64,000 nucleotides of DNA from UBA4951 sp963616935 (GTDB lineage Bacteria; Bacillota_I; Bacilli_A; RFN20; CAG-826), in assembly GCA_963616935.1 (NCBI GenBank), contig CAVEMS010000001.1, positions 186,001-250,000 of the forward strand. Reading direction: 5' to 3'. A model generated the notes under the pieces. The model searched no databases, was not told where the DNA came from, and saw nothing but the letters and a program-made list of their open reading frames with translations. Position numbers and translations under genes: made by a program. Shown here piece after piece: positions 16,902-26,550 of this stretch. Position 1 is the stretch's first letter. The number at the start of each line of letters is the position of its first letter.

Positions 16902-18515
16902 ATGGAACTTTTGATTGAGAAAGTGGCTAAGGAAATAGGCATACCGGAAGCGGCTTTGGAGCCATACGGGAAGGAAATCGCGAAAATCGATTTGTCGAAG
17001 GTGCCTTCTAGCAAAACGAAAGGCAAACTCATTTTGGTGACGGCGCTTACCCCGACGAAAGCGGGAGAAGGGAAGACCACGACGGCCATCGGCCTTGAGG
17101 AAGGGTTTTATAAAATCGGCAAAAAGGCGCTTCTTTGCTTAAGAGAGCCGGCACTTGGCCCCGTCTTCGGTTTGAAGGGAGGCGCAACTGGCGCATTGAA
17201 GGCCAGTTTGCTCCCCGAAGAGGAGATAAACCTCCATTTCACCGGCGATATCCATGCCATAACGTCCTCGAATAACCTGATTTCGTCTTGCATCGATAAT
17301 AGCCTATATTTCGGGAATCCCCTGAATATCGATCCCAAAAAGATTTTGTGGAAACGGGCAATCGATATGAACGACAGAAGCCTTAGACACATTGAGGTCG
17401 GACTTGGCGGCAAAAGTGGAGGAGTCCCTCGCGAAGACGGATTCAATATCAGCGTTGCCAGCGAACTAATGGCCATTTTGTGCTTAGCCTCTTCGGAAGA
17501 TGATTTCTTGAAGAGATTAGAAAGAATCGTCGTCGCATACACTTTCGACGATAAGCCCGTCACCGTTAAGGATTTGAATATCACGCATGCGGTGATGAGA
17601 CTAATGAAGAATGCGTTCAAACCGAATTTGGTGCGTAATAGCGAAGGGAATCCCGTCCTCATCCATGGCGGTCCGTTCGCAAACATCGCCCATGGCGCAA
17701 ATAGCGTCATCGCCACCGATGCGGCCCTTCATATCGCCCCATATGTCATCACGGAAGCCGGATTTGGAAGCGATCTCGGAGCCGAGAAGTTTCTCGACAT
17801 CGTTTCCATGGAAGGCGATTTCTCTCCGGATGCCATTGTCTTGGTAGCCTCTATCAAAGCTCTTAAACTTCATGGCGGAGTGCCTTTCGAGAAACTATCG
17901 GAAGAGAATGTCGAAGCTATGCTAAACGGCTTCGAAAATCTAAAAATCCACTACGAAAACCTCATGAAATTCGGCGTCAATACGGTGGTGGCGATAAATA
18001 GATTCGTTTCGGATACGGAAAAGGAAATCGCCGCGTTGAGCGAGAAATTAAACGAAATCGGCGCTTCTTTCGCACTAAGCGAAGGAGTGACGAAAGGCGG
18101 AGAAGGCGCCATCGCCTTGGCAAAGAAAGTCGTGGAAGCCTGCGAGAAGCCATCGTCTTATAAGCCGCTATATAGAAAAGAGATGCCATTAAAAGAAAAG
18201 ATCGAAAGAATCGCCAAAGAGATATATCGTTCAAGCGAAGTCGTCTATAGCGACGAGGCGCTAAAGAAAATGGAATTCATCGAGAAGAGCGGATACGACA
18301 AATTCTATGTCTGCATGGCCAAGACGCCGATGTCTTTAAGCGATGACGCGAAGAAAGTCGGAGCCCCACTAGGCGAGCCGTTCCATATCAGGGATTTCGA
18401 AATCGCCGTCGGAGCCGAATTCGTGATACCTCTTTCCGGAAGCGTGCTAAGGATGCCAGGATTACCAGCCACGCCGAATGCCGTTTTGATGGAGAAAGAG
18501 CCATGGAAATTCTAA
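16902..18515 (+). CDS. fhs: Formate--tetrahydrofolate ligase
   Basis: 537 residues, close to the usual 555. It makes 10-formyl-THF from formate, ATP and THF. The ATP loop TPTKAGEGKTTTAIGL lies near 50-65; REPALGPVFGLKGGATG, FTGDIHAI, DMNDRSLR, HGGPFANIAHGANS, VTEAGFGSDLGAEKF-type and AINRFVSDTEKE segments are characteristic. GGAGAG precedes the ATG. The last 13 bases overlap the DUF951 gene. Confidence 0.97.
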   Translation: MELLIEKVAKEIGIPEAALEPYGKEIAKIDLSKVPSSKTKGKLILVTALTPTKAGEGKTTTAIGLEEGFYKIGKKALLCLREPALGPVFGLKGGATGALKASLLPEEEINLHFTGDIHAITSSNNLISSCIDNSLYFGNPLNIDPKKILWKRAIDMNDRSLRHIEVGLGGKSGGVPREDGFNISVASELMAILCLASSEDDFLKRLERIVVAYTFDDKPVTVKDLNITHAVMRLMKNAFKPNLVRNSEGNPVLIHGGPFANIAHGANSVIATDAALHIAPYVITEAGFGSDLGAEKFLDIVSMEGDFSPDAIVLVASIKALKLHGGVPFEKLSEENVEAMLNGFENLKIHYENLMKFGVNTVVAINRFVSDTEKEIAALSEKLNEIGASFALSEGVTKGGEGAIALAKKVVEACEKPSSYKPLYRKEMPLKEKIERIAKEIYRSSEVVYSDEALKKMEFIEKSGYDKFYVCMAKTPMSLSDDAKKVGAPLGEPFHIRDFEIAVGAEFVIPLSGSVLRMPGLPATPNAVLMEKEPWKF

Positions 18516-18715
18516 GTTATTCCTTATTCGATGAGGTCGAGATGAAGAAAAGCCATCCTTGCGCCTCTCATTCCAAACGCTTTCAAATCGTCCGAGTCGG
18601 CGCCGATATAAAGATAAAGTGCTTAGGATGCGGGAATGTCATCATGATGGATCGCGATCATTTCAATCACTCCATCCGCAAGATAATTTCCCATCACGAA
18701 GGGCCGATCGATTAG
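18503..18715 (+). CDS. DUF951 family small protein
   Basis: 70 residues. The core is VEMKKSHPCASHSKRFQIVRVGADIKIKCLGCGNVIMMDR, matching DUF951 (YyzM-like), a short Firmicute protein with one CxxC pair plus a PC cysteine that may bind zinc. Function is unknown. The start at 18503 overlaps fhs by 13 bases and has GGAG upstream; the family normally has a few residues before EMKK, which supports this start. Confidence 0.82.
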   Translation: MEILSYSLFDEVEMKKSHPCASHSKRFQIVRVGADIKIKCLGCGNVIMMDRDHFNHSIRKIISHHEGPID

Positions 18716-18802
18716 ATGTTTTGCGTCATGAATATGTCGATTGTGGATTAAAGGGGGCGCATTTGCTACAATACCCCTTGACTATAAAGGAGAGATTTTG
18801 AC

Positions 18803-19942
18803 GTGGACCCTGACTCGTGTTTGATTCTACTAGATGCAACGATAACGCAAGATAGCCCCACAATTTGGGGGATGCCGAGCTGGGCCTGTTGGGTTTTGAT
18901 AGCCGTTTTGCTCCTCGTGAGCGCTTTATTTAGCGCTGGTGAGAACGCTTTTTCGAATTGCAACCGTTATCATTTTCAGACTTTGGCGGACAAAGGGAGC
19001 CTCACCGCCAAGTTAATATGCAAACTCGCAGGGAATTTCGACAACACCTTGGTTTCGATTTTGGTCGGCAATAACATCGTTCAGACCATCATGTCATATT
19101 TGAGCGCGATGCTTTTTTACGAACTCAACAAAGGGTGGGGGCTATCGAGTGGCTTCGAAGCCGTCATAGCCACTGTCGTTATGGCCGCTTTGGTCTATGT
19201 CATAAGCGACACTCTTCCAAAAATCCTTAGCAAATCCCTTCCCAATCGCATGGCTGTCATCCTCGCTTATCCGGTTTTCGTTGTCTCTATACCGCTATTT
19301 CCGATAATCTTGATATTCCGTGGCATTCTTTTCTTTGCCCATAAGATCACCAAAACGAACGATCAAAACCTCTTGTCGAAAGAAGAGCTCATCGAAAGCA
19401 CCAAGCAAGCGGTGCTTGAGGAAGACGAGGATGAATCCGATCCAAAGGAAGCGGATCCCCTTTTCGAAAAAGACGAGACGGAGATCATCGATAACGTATT
19501 TTCCTTCGACCAAGTCAAGGTGAGAGGCGTTTTCACGAAACTCGAGGACACTTTCGCCTTAAATGGAGAAAACCTTTCGATTGGCGAGATAAACAAGGCG
19601 ATCATGGAAAACCCATATTCGCGCATACCGATTTACGAAGAGACGAAAAGCAACATCGTCGGTGTCTTGATCACGAAAACCTATTTCGAGGAATATGCGA
19701 AGGACCCTCATTTGGATTTCCGCTCGATCATGGAAGAGCCGATCAGAATCGACATAGACACGACTTTGAACGACGCTTTCGAAATGCTTAATGAAGCCTC
19801 GGTGCATCTTGGAATCGTGATGGAGAAAGGGGAAGTCGTTGGCATCGTCTCGATGGAAGACATATTGGAAGAACTCGTCGACGATATCGACGAATCGCAT
19901 GAGGAAAGGTTCTTCAAAAGAAAGAAAGGGGAAGCGAGATGA
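18803..19942 (+). CDS. CNNM/HlyC-CorC family membrane protein with CBS pair, lacking the CorC tail
   Basis: 379 residues from a GTG with AAGGAGAG 8 bases upstream; an extended -10 (TGC then TACAAT, 18764-18772) precedes it. The N-terminal DUF21/CNNM domain has about four helices (roughly 28-50, 85-108, 125-150, 155-180), then a CBS pair at about 230-365 (VRGVFTKLEDTFAL, YSRIPIYEETKSNIVGVL, MEDILEELVDDI). The family takes part in magnesium or sodium-coupled cation export. Unlike the next gene it stops straight after the CBS pair, without a transporter-associated CorC domain. It overlaps that paralogue by four bases. Confidence 0.88.
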   Translation: MDPDSCLILLDATITQDSPTIWGMPSWACWVLIAVLLLVSALFSAGENAFSNCNRYHFQTLADKGSLTAKLICKLAGNFDNTLVSILVGNNIVQTIMSYLSAMLFYELNKGWGLSSGFEAVIATVVMAALVYVISDTLPKILSKSLPNRMAVILAYPVFVVSIPLFPIILIFRGILFFAHKITKTNDQNLLSKEELIESTKQAVLEEDEDESDPKEADPLFEKDETEIIDNVFSFDQVKVRGVFTKLEDTFALNGENLSIGEINKAIMENPYSRIPIYEETKSNIVGVLITKTYFEEYAKDPHLDFRSIMEEPIRIDIDTTLNDAFEMLNEASVHLGIVMEKGEVVGIVSMEDILEELVDDIDESHEERFFKRKKGEAR

Positions 19943-21240
19943 ATATCGCATTGATCATCGGATATAGCGTTTCCCTCGTTCTCCTTTTGGCCTTCTCTTT
20001 CCTTTTTTCAAGCGGCGACATGGCCTATGGTTCCGTAAGCGCCGTCAGATTGAAAGACGCTCTTGAGAAGAAACCGAATAGCAAGGCTTTGAAGACCGCC
20101 AAGAATCTATCCGATAACTATCCGAAGACGATATCGACGATTTTGCTTCTTAATGACACCGTCAATGCCGGCTTAGATGCCGTGAGCACTTTGCTTGGCG
20201 TCGCCATTTGCTTAGAGGTGTTTAACGGCGATTCGACTTATGCCGAATTATGGGGCTTTGTCGCATCGATGATATGCTTGGTCATCAAAATCACCTTTGG
20301 GGAGATCATCGCCAAGAGCTTTGGCAAAATATATAACCTGAAATTGGCCACTCTATATTCTCTGCCCTTGAAGGTTCTATCGATTCTGTTGACTCCTATT
20401 ACCTTCGTTGTGAGCGGTTTTGGCGCCCTTTTGTCTAAGCCTATTCTTTCGAATGTTTCGGATCTCGCAATAAACGAGGACGATCTCCATGAAATGGTCG
20501 ATGACATCGAAGAGCAAGGCGTGGTAGACGAAGATAAGGCCGAGCTCCTTCACGAAACGATCCGTTACACCCGCACCGAAGCTTATGAAATCATGACCCC
20601 AAGGGTGGATGTTTTCGCTCTCGATATAGACGATGATATCGAGGAGATCATGAACAATCCGCAGGTCTATCACTATAGCCGCGTGCCCGTCTACAAAGAT
20701 ACGATCGATAACGTCATAGGGTTCATAAAAACGAGGAACTTGATGCTAGCGAAGATGAGTGGCGCCACGCCAAAGCTTAATGATCTTCTCGAAGAGCCTT
20801 TGCGATTCCCAAGAAGCGCTGAGGCGAACGATATCCTCAAAGTGTTTAAGAAAAGCAAAAAGCATTTCGCCATCGTAATGGACGAGTATGGGGGAGTGGA
20901 AGGCGTCATCACGATGGAAGACATTCTCGAAGAGATCGTCGGTGAGATATGGGACGAAAAAGACGATCCGGAGACGACGTGTCTAAAGAAAAAAGATGGC
21001 AGTTTCATAATGGACGGATCAATAACGCTTGAGGATTTTTGCAATTCCTTGGGCATCGATTTCGACGACACCGACACCGAATACGTGACGATCGGCGGAT
21101 ACATAATCGAATTATTGGATGACAAATTCGCCAAAGTCGGCGATGAGATCGATTACAAAGGGTATTCGATAAAGGTTTTGGCGGTCGACAAAAACGGTGC
21201 CGTCGAAAAAATATCCGTGACGCCGGAAAAAGAAGAATAG
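19939..21240 (+). CDS. CNNM/HlyC-CorC family membrane protein with CBS pair and CorC domain
   Basis: 433 residues with the complete family layout: DUF21 membrane domain (about 1-185), CBS pair (about 205-340; MTPRVDVFALD, YSRVPVYKDTIDNVIGF, EYGGVEGVITMEDILEEIVGEI) and CorC/HlyC C-terminal domain (ITLEDFCNSLGIDFDD to the end). Likely a cation efflux or magnesium homeostasis protein. It is the second of a tandem pair and starts at ATGA on its paralogue's stop, so the two may form a heteromer; that is inference. MgtE is encoded elsewhere in the window. Confidence 0.9.
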   Translation: MNIALIIGYSVSLVLLLAFSFLFSSGDMAYGSVSAVRLKDALEKKPNSKALKTAKNLSDNYPKTISTILLLNDTVNAGLDAVSTLLGVAICLEVFNGDSTYAELWGFVASMICLVIKITFGEIIAKSFGKIYNLKLATLYSLPLKVLSILLTPITFVVSGFGALLSKPILSNVSDLAINEDDLHEMVDDIEEQGVVDEDKAELLHETIRYTRTEAYEIMTPRVDVFALDIDDDIEEIMNNPQVYHYSRVPVYKDTIDNVIGFIKTRNLMLAKMSGATPKLNDLLEEPLRFPRSAEANDILKVFKKSKKHFAIVMDEYGGVEGVITMEDILEEIVGEIWDEKDDPETTCLKKKDGSFIMDGSITLEDFCNSLGIDFDDTDTEYVTIGGYIIELLDDKFAKVGDEIDYKGYSIKVLAVDKNGAVEKISVTPEKEE

Positions 21241-21313
21241 TCTTCGGAATAAGGCAAGTGAAAAAAGCCTCTTTTCGCGGTTCGTTTTTCGTTAAACGCC
21301 CCTATATATAAGT

Positions 21314-23356
21314 GTGGCGGCATTCGAAATCAGGAATCTTAGGAAATCCATCAAAGAAGGCGAGCGGATTCGTGCGCTTTTCGATGGGGTCACTTTGGAT
21401 TTCCCTTCCAATGGGCTTTATGTGATTGAGGGCGAAAGCGGAGCTGGGAAAAGCACGTTTTTGCATATCCTCGCCTCGATGGAGAAAGCGGATTCCGGTC
21501 AGGTTTTCTATAAAGGCGAGGATATCCTCAAATACAACCAAAAGAGAGGCGGCGAATATCGAAGGGATAACATCGGATTTTTGTTTCAGCACCATCATCT
21601 GGACGGTGATCTGACGGCCCTTGAGAACGTCGTTATTCCCTTGCTTATCGCCGGGATAAGCAAAGAAGAAGCCATTGAAACGGCGAAACTTTCCTTCGAA
21701 AGGATGTCGCTTGCCCCTTTATGCGACAAGAAGGCTTCGTCTTTGAGCGGTGGAGAGAAAGCGAGGGTCTCCTTGCTTCGCTCGCTAGCGAAGAATCCGC
21801 CGGTTCTCTTTTGCGATGAGCCGACTGGGGCGCTAGATAAGAAGAACGCCGAATACGTCATGGGAATTTTGAAGGAATACGCCGCGGATCATTTGGTGTT
21901 GATCGTGAGCCATGACGAAAAGGCGGCGAAAAAACACGCCGATGCGGTTTTCCTTTTGGCGAACGGCGTAATCGAACTTAGCGAAGGAAAGCTTAGGAAA
22001 GATAAAAGCGTATCTGACAAAAGAAGGAAAAACAGGCCTCGTCCTTTCGCATTGTTATCGATGCTATACAAAAGGAAATTCAAAAAGGAAATCAAAAGGA
22101 GCGCCATCTCTTTCTCCATGGGTTTGCTTATGTTTTCTTCCATCCTCCTTTTCTTCGGCTTAATCGAAGGGGGAACGCGATTCCTAAGCGACGGAGAAGA
22201 TAGATCGCTTCTATATCTATCCTCCAAGATAACCGCAAAAAACAAGGTCGAAATCGAGGGGGCATCGGTATTTTTGACGCGATCTACTAGACCCGAAGAG
22301 GAAGAGGCGAAGGAATTGTTCGAAAAATTCGATAGTGCCCACATCGAAAACGATTACTCATATTTTTTCCCCACTTCCTTGCCATATAGGCAAAACGGAT
22401 ATTTGCATGAAAGCGTATCTTTTTGCCCGATTTGGGATATATCGTTAAAGGATAGGACACGCTCATTTTTACTCGAAGGCGAATGTCCGAGCGGCTCTTC
22501 GCTAGACTATATTCTTATTAACGAAGCGATGGCTGCCAAACTCACCGATCCTTTGGGCGCCTATATCGAAACGAGTTATGAGTCTTCCTTCGAAAGCGAA
22601 GGGAAAATCGAGACTGTGTCTCTCTCCTTCGAGTTCGAGGTCCTCGGAATCGTCAAAGACTTCGCCTTCTTGTCTCTCCCTCGCGTTTTTTATAGTTTCC
22701 CCGCTTTCGAGGCCAAAATGAAAGAAACCGTCGTCGGTGATGCTAGTGTCTACGAAGCGGTGAGAAATTCCGCTTCCGATAACGACATAAGCGCTTTTTC
22801 TTATAACGTCTTCTTTTCCGAAAGCGATGCAAAAGGAATCAAAAAATTTTCTAAGGAAATTGAATCGAAATACGAGTTAAGCAATGTGTTATGGTCGTCT
22901 CAGGAAGGCTTTTCGTCTTTGTGGAAAGCTTTGGAAATCGTCCTCATTCCTTTCTTAGTCGTCGAGATCGTTTTGGCGTTTTTCGCTTTGGGGGCGATAA
23001 CCAGATCGTCTTTTGTCGAACAGAGGAAGTTTTTAGCGATGCTTGATGCCTTAGGGATGCCAAACGATTGGCGTTACCGCTATTTCGAAGATGTATTGGC
23101 CATCGATTCCTTACTCGCCACGCTTCTTGCCTTCGCTATTTCAAGCCCGCTTTCCATACTCTTTTCGCTTTGCTTGGAAATGAAGTTCGGCTTGGCCGAT
23201 TTATTGATCGTTCCATATTCGAGTTTCATGGGGATTCCCTTTTTCCTTCCGTTTCTGTTCTCGGTCTTGCTCGTCTTGCTTTTACTATTTGCCGGGCGGA
23301 TTCCTCTATATGTTCTCTCGAAGAAATCGTTGGCGAAGGAGCTTAAGGACGAATGA
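21314..23356 (+). CDS. ABC transporter, ATPase fused to FtsX-like permease (1)
   Basis: 680 residues from a GTG. ATPase domain at 1-220: Walker A GESGAGKST at 40-48, LSGGEKAR, FCDEPTGALD, VSHDEKAAKKHAD. The permease part has one helix at about 254-278, a roughly 260-residue extracytoplasmic region and three helices near 546-567, 597-620 and 640-665: the MacB/FtsX layout, with the ATPase at the N-terminus. Such proteins act in lipoprotein, peptide or antimicrobial handling; the substrate is unknown. No ribosome site is seen, and TATATA lies 4-6 bases before the start, so translation may be leaderless. The stop overlaps the next ABC gene by four bases. Confidence 0.87.
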   Translation: MAAFEIRNLRKSIKEGERIRALFDGVTLDFPSNGLYVIEGESGAGKSTFLHILASMEKADSGQVFYKGEDILKYNQKRGGEYRRDNIGFLFQHHHLDGDLTALENVVIPLLIAGISKEEAIETAKLSFERMSLAPLCDKKASSLSGGEKARVSLLRSLAKNPPVLFCDEPTGALDKKNAEYVMGILKEYAADHLVLIVSHDEKAAKKHADAVFLLANGVIELSEGKLRKDKSVSDKRRKNRPRPFALLSMLYKRKFKKEIKRSAISFSMGLLMFSSILLFFGLIEGGTRFLSDGEDRSLLYLSSKITAKNKVEIEGASVFLTRSTRPEEEEAKELFEKFDSAHIENDYSYFFPTSLPYRQNGYLHESVSFCPIWDISLKDRTRSFLLEGECPSGSSLDYILINEAMAAKLTDPLGAYIETSYESSFESEGKIETVSLSFEFEVLGIVKDFAFLSLPRVFYSFPAFEAKMKETVVGDASVYEAVRNSASDNDISAFSYNVFFSESDAKGIKKFSKEIESKYELSNVLWSSQEGFSSLWKALEIVLIPFLVVEIVLAFFALGAITRSSFVEQRKFLAMLDALGMPNDWRYRYFEDVLAIDSLLATLLAFAISSPLSILFSLCLEMKFGLADLLIVPYSSFMGIPFFLPFLFSVLLVLLLLFAGRIPLYVLSKKSLAKELKDE

Positions 23357-26133
23357 TTGCGATAAAGGGCGAAAAGATAAGAAAGGCGTTTGGCCCGCAA
23401 ACTATCTTCGAAGATGCGTCTTTCGTTTTCCCTAGCCATGGCCTTTGCTTGCTTCTAGGCGAAAGCGGAATCGGGAAGAGCACATTGTTGGATATCCTTT
23501 CCGGAATCGACGTCGATTATGAGGGCGATGTGTCTTGCTACGGCCGGGAATACAAGAAATATAGCGATCACGAAAGAGGTGTTTTCCGTTATAAGAACAT
23601 CGGTTTTTTGAGGCAAGAATTTGATTTGTTGCCCCATGAAAACGTTCTCTCTAACGCCATTTTGCCGCTTGAAAGTGAGAAAGGGCTATCCGAAAAAGAG
23701 AAGAAAATCAAAGCCAAGGTTCTTCTAAAGGACGTCGGACTATTCGCAAAAAGGAAAACGCTTGCCTATATGTTATCGGGCGGGGAGAAGCAAAGGCTGG
23801 CCTTCGTAAGATCCATCATCCATGACCCTGCCATTTTGTTATGCGATGAGCCAACTGGGGCGTTAGATAAGGAGAGCGCTTCGAAGATCGTTTCGTTATT
23901 AGAAAGGGAATCGAAGACCAGGCTAGTTATCGTAAGCACGCACGACGAACGGGCGTTTAAGCCCATCGCAAACGCCGTCTATCGCATTGAAAATCGAAAA
24001 ATAACCTGCAAAAACCACATATCTTTTGACGAAAAACCAAAGAAAGGGATTCAGATCAAAAATGGAAAAGCCGCGATTTCGCTTCGCTTTTGGATCAAGC
24101 ATGCGCTGAATTTGCTTAAAGCCAAACGCCTTAGAACGTCGCTATCTATTTTCTTGATGTCCTTTTCCCTTACGACGCTTGGGCTAAGCGCATTTCTAAA
24201 AAGAGACGTTTCCGAGAAGATAGAATCGTCTTTGACGTCTTTGACGGGGGAGGGGACGGTGGTGATGTCGCTAAAAAACGATAAGAGCGTATCATTATCT
24301 AATGTTCTCTCGGCGCCGAAGAAAGATGTTTTGTCCATTGCCGCAAAAAAAGACGATGGGCTCTTCCTTTGCGCATCGTATTTATCCTCATTCGAGCAGA
24401 TTTTCAAAACGACTAATGAGATGTACGTCAAATACGGCGCACGCCGCTATTCCTTTTCTTCCATGAGCGCCAGAAGCGTGAACGATTTTCTGTGTTTGGA
24501 CGATTATGGCGGCGGCGCCATCTTCCCTTCGCACCCAGCAACACTTGAAATCGACGACATAGTTTTGGGTCTTCCGCAAAATGCCATGCACGATTTGGCG
24601 AAAGCCTTCCAGACGGAACGGAATTACGATGCGCTTGGGACGTTTTTGACGAAAAAGCGCTTATCGCTTGATTTGGCCACGGAAAACGCCGATTGGGGAT
24701 ATTCGGACAAACAAAGCTTTTTCATCAAAGGCATCATGGAATTTCGTGTCCCTACGATCTTTCATTTCGATCGGCTTTGGAACGAAAAGGTTTTCGAGGA
24801 AATGATGCTTTTGCCCTCAAGCGACGGCTCTTCCTTCAAGACCCCATGGACTTTGCATAAGGCTTACGGCTTAAGTGGAATCAAGGATGAGGAGGCTTTT
24901 CTCGAATTCTCACGCGAAGAAGCCTTAAGGAAATACGTCTTCGACAAAGACGCATATCGCTACGACCAAAGTCATAACGAAGGAGAGATAGGAAGAAAGG
25001 ATATCAGATATTTCCTTTTCTCAGTCAACCGTTTCGGGATAAAGGAAAGCGATGTCTCTTCTATTGCCTCTTTGAAGGAGATTTCTTCGTTTTCGTTCCT
25101 GGGGGAAGGGGCGTATCGCGCTTTCGCGTCCGCTCTTTCCTATGGTTTCAAAGAGCCTTTTTTGCTTGGCAATGACATCGATGAGATGATGCAATACGCT
25201 GATGCGCTATCGAAGGTGCCGCAAAAAATGATGGCCTCTTTCCCCGATATTCCTTCGTCCATGGCGCTTGGGAGCTATTTGAGGCCGAGAACTTCGGGTT
25301 TGACTTTCTCTAGCGATTTCTCATCCGTAATCTCCGGCTCTGCTCCGAAAAGCGTCGATGAAATCGTCTTGTCTAGCTCCCTTTATGATAGGTTAGGTAA
25401 ACCGAAAGAGGTGGCAGTTGGAGGCGTCTATGAGGCTAACGCCGATCAAGATAATGTTTATAGAAATTACCGTTTCGCCACGCTTAAAGTCGTTGGAGTG
25501 TCTTCATTGGATTTTGATGTTATGGTTGGAGGCTCATATTGGCTCGTGGATTTCTTCAAAATAAGGCTCGGGATGAGCGCATTTTCTTTGGAGGCCAGGG
25601 AGTGTCTTTTTCGGATAGAGGAAGACGCCGAGCCTTCGAAAATCGTCTCCGTTTTGGAGGCCAAATACCCGAACTATTCATTCGCCGACCCATCAAGCGC
25701 GATTTCCGAAAGCGTGTCCCAGGTCATGGGATACATTTCGGCGATCCTCTCATTCGCCTCGATCTCTTGCGTCATTGCCGGTTTCATATTGCTTCTTTCG
25801 CTATCGACCCTCTACGTTACGGAAAACAAAAGCGAAAGCCGTTATTTCTATTTGCTTGGGATCGGGAAAGCCGATATAGCGGATGGGTATATTTCCGGCG
25901 TCTCGCTCCTTTTGACGATCGGTCTTGCGGTGTCTTTTTTCTCGCTATTCGTGGTGGAGATTCTCTTCGATGAGGCAATTTGCTCGTCTTTTGGCGCTGC
26001 CTCGTCATTTCAAATTGACTTATTGCCGCATTTCATCGTCTTCATCGCTTACCTGCTCTCGCTTCTCTTCGCTTCGATTTTTATCAAGGCATCTTTAAGG
26101 AAAAACGATTTGGCAAGGAGGGAAAATGGATGA
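23353..26133 (+). CDS. ABC transporter, ATPase fused to FtsX-like permease (2)
   Basis: 926 residues. ATPase at 1-215: Walker A GESGIGKST near 36-44, LSGGEKQR, LCDEPTGALD, STHDERAFKP. The permease has a helix near 257-280, an unusually large extracytoplasmic region of about 510 residues, and three C-terminal helices (near 795-820, 850-870, 893-915). Same design as its upstream neighbour but longer outside the membrane. Overlap of four bases suggests the two are made together and may form a heterodimeric exporter or mechanotransmission pump; the partner outside the membrane is not in the window. Confidence 0.86.
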   Translation: MIAIKGEKIRKAFGPQTIFEDASFVFPSHGLCLLLGESGIGKSTLLDILSGIDVDYEGDVSCYGREYKKYSDHERGVFRYKNIGFLRQEFDLLPHENVLSNAILPLESEKGLSEKEKKIKAKVLLKDVGLFAKRKTLAYMLSGGEKQRLAFVRSIIHDPAILLCDEPTGALDKESASKIVSLLERESKTRLVIVSTHDERAFKPIANAVYRIENRKITCKNHISFDEKPKKGIQIKNGKAAISLRFWIKHALNLLKAKRLRTSLSIFLMSFSLTTLGLSAFLKRDVSEKIESSLTSLTGEGTVVMSLKNDKSVSLSNVLSAPKKDVLSIAAKKDDGLFLCASYLSSFEQIFKTTNEMYVKYGARRYSFSSMSARSVNDFLCLDDYGGGAIFPSHPATLEIDDIVLGLPQNAMHDLAKAFQTERNYDALGTFLTKKRLSLDLATENADWGYSDKQSFFIKGIMEFRVPTIFHFDRLWNEKVFEEMMLLPSSDGSSFKTPWTLHKAYGLSGIKDEEAFLEFSREEALRKYVFDKDAYRYDQSHNEGEIGRKDIRYFLFSVNRFGIKESDVSSIASLKEISSFSFLGEGAYRAFASALSYGFKEPFLLGNDIDEMMQYADALSKVPQKMMASFPDIPSSMALGSYLRPRTSGLTFSSDFSSVISGSAPKSVDEIVLSSSLYDRLGKPKEVAVGGVYEANADQDNVYRNYRFATLKVVGVSSLDFDVMVGGSYWLVDFFKIRLGMSAFSLEARECLFRIEEDAEPSKIVSVLEAKYPNYSFADPSSAISESVSQVMGYISAILSFASISCVIAGFILLLSLSTLYVTENKSESRYFYLLGIGKADIADGYISGVSLLLTIGLAVSFFSLFVVEILFDEAICSSFGAASSFQIDLLPHFIVFIAYLLSLLFASIFIKASLRKNDLARRENG

Positions 26134-26179
26134 ATTTTGCGATTATCGCTAATTTTTGTTTATACCTCTTTTAAAAGCG

Positions 26180-26188
26180 TGATATATT
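26180..26188 (+). promoter_or_regulatory. Extended -10 promoter of the cold-shock gene
   Basis: TGA followed by TATATT. A TTGTTT lies 21 bases upstream of the hexamer, too far for a normal -35, so recognition probably depends on the extended -10. The resulting leader is about 40 bases with AAGGTAAGGAG before the ATG. Confidence 0.45.
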
Positions 26189-26235
26189 ACTCATCGGTTG
26201 TTTCGTTAAGAAAGAACTAGGAAGGTAAGGAGCAT

Positions 26236-26436
26236 ATGAAGGGAACAGTCAAAATGTTCAACAAGGAAAAAGGCTATGGCTTCATTCACGCTGAAGACAA
26301 CAAAGACTACTTTTTCCATTACAGCGCTTTGATCATGGATAGCTTCAAGACTGCTGAACCTGGCGAAAACGTCGAGTTCGAAGTCGAAGAATCTGAACGT
26401 GGTCCACGTGCTAAGAACGTCAAAAAAGTTGCTTAA
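26236..26436 (+). CDS. csp: Cold-shock protein (CspA family)
   Basis: 66 residues, one cold-shock domain. RNP1 KGYGFI and RNP2 DYFFHYSAL, the single-strand nucleic acid binding motifs, are intact. These proteins act as RNA chaperones. It has its own promoter, a strong AAGGAG ribosome site and a terminator, so is probably monocistronic and highly expressed. Confidence 0.95.
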   Translation: MKGTVKMFNKEKGYGFIHAEDNKDYFFHYSALIMDSFKTAEPGENVEFEVEESERGPRAKNVKKVA

Positions 26437-26453
26437 TTAGTTGAACTAGACTG

Positions 26454-26481
26454 AACCTCTGCCTTACGCGGAGGTTTTTTT
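26454..26481 (+). terminator. Terminator of csp
   Basis: AACCTC-TGC pairs with GCG-GAGGTT around a short CTTAC loop, followed by seven T. Confidence 0.88.
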
Positions 26482-26550
26482 GTCCTTCTAGTTTGAAACG
26501 ACGCATTCTAGAGATATAATCTCTAACGAAAAAAGAAAAGAAAGATCATT

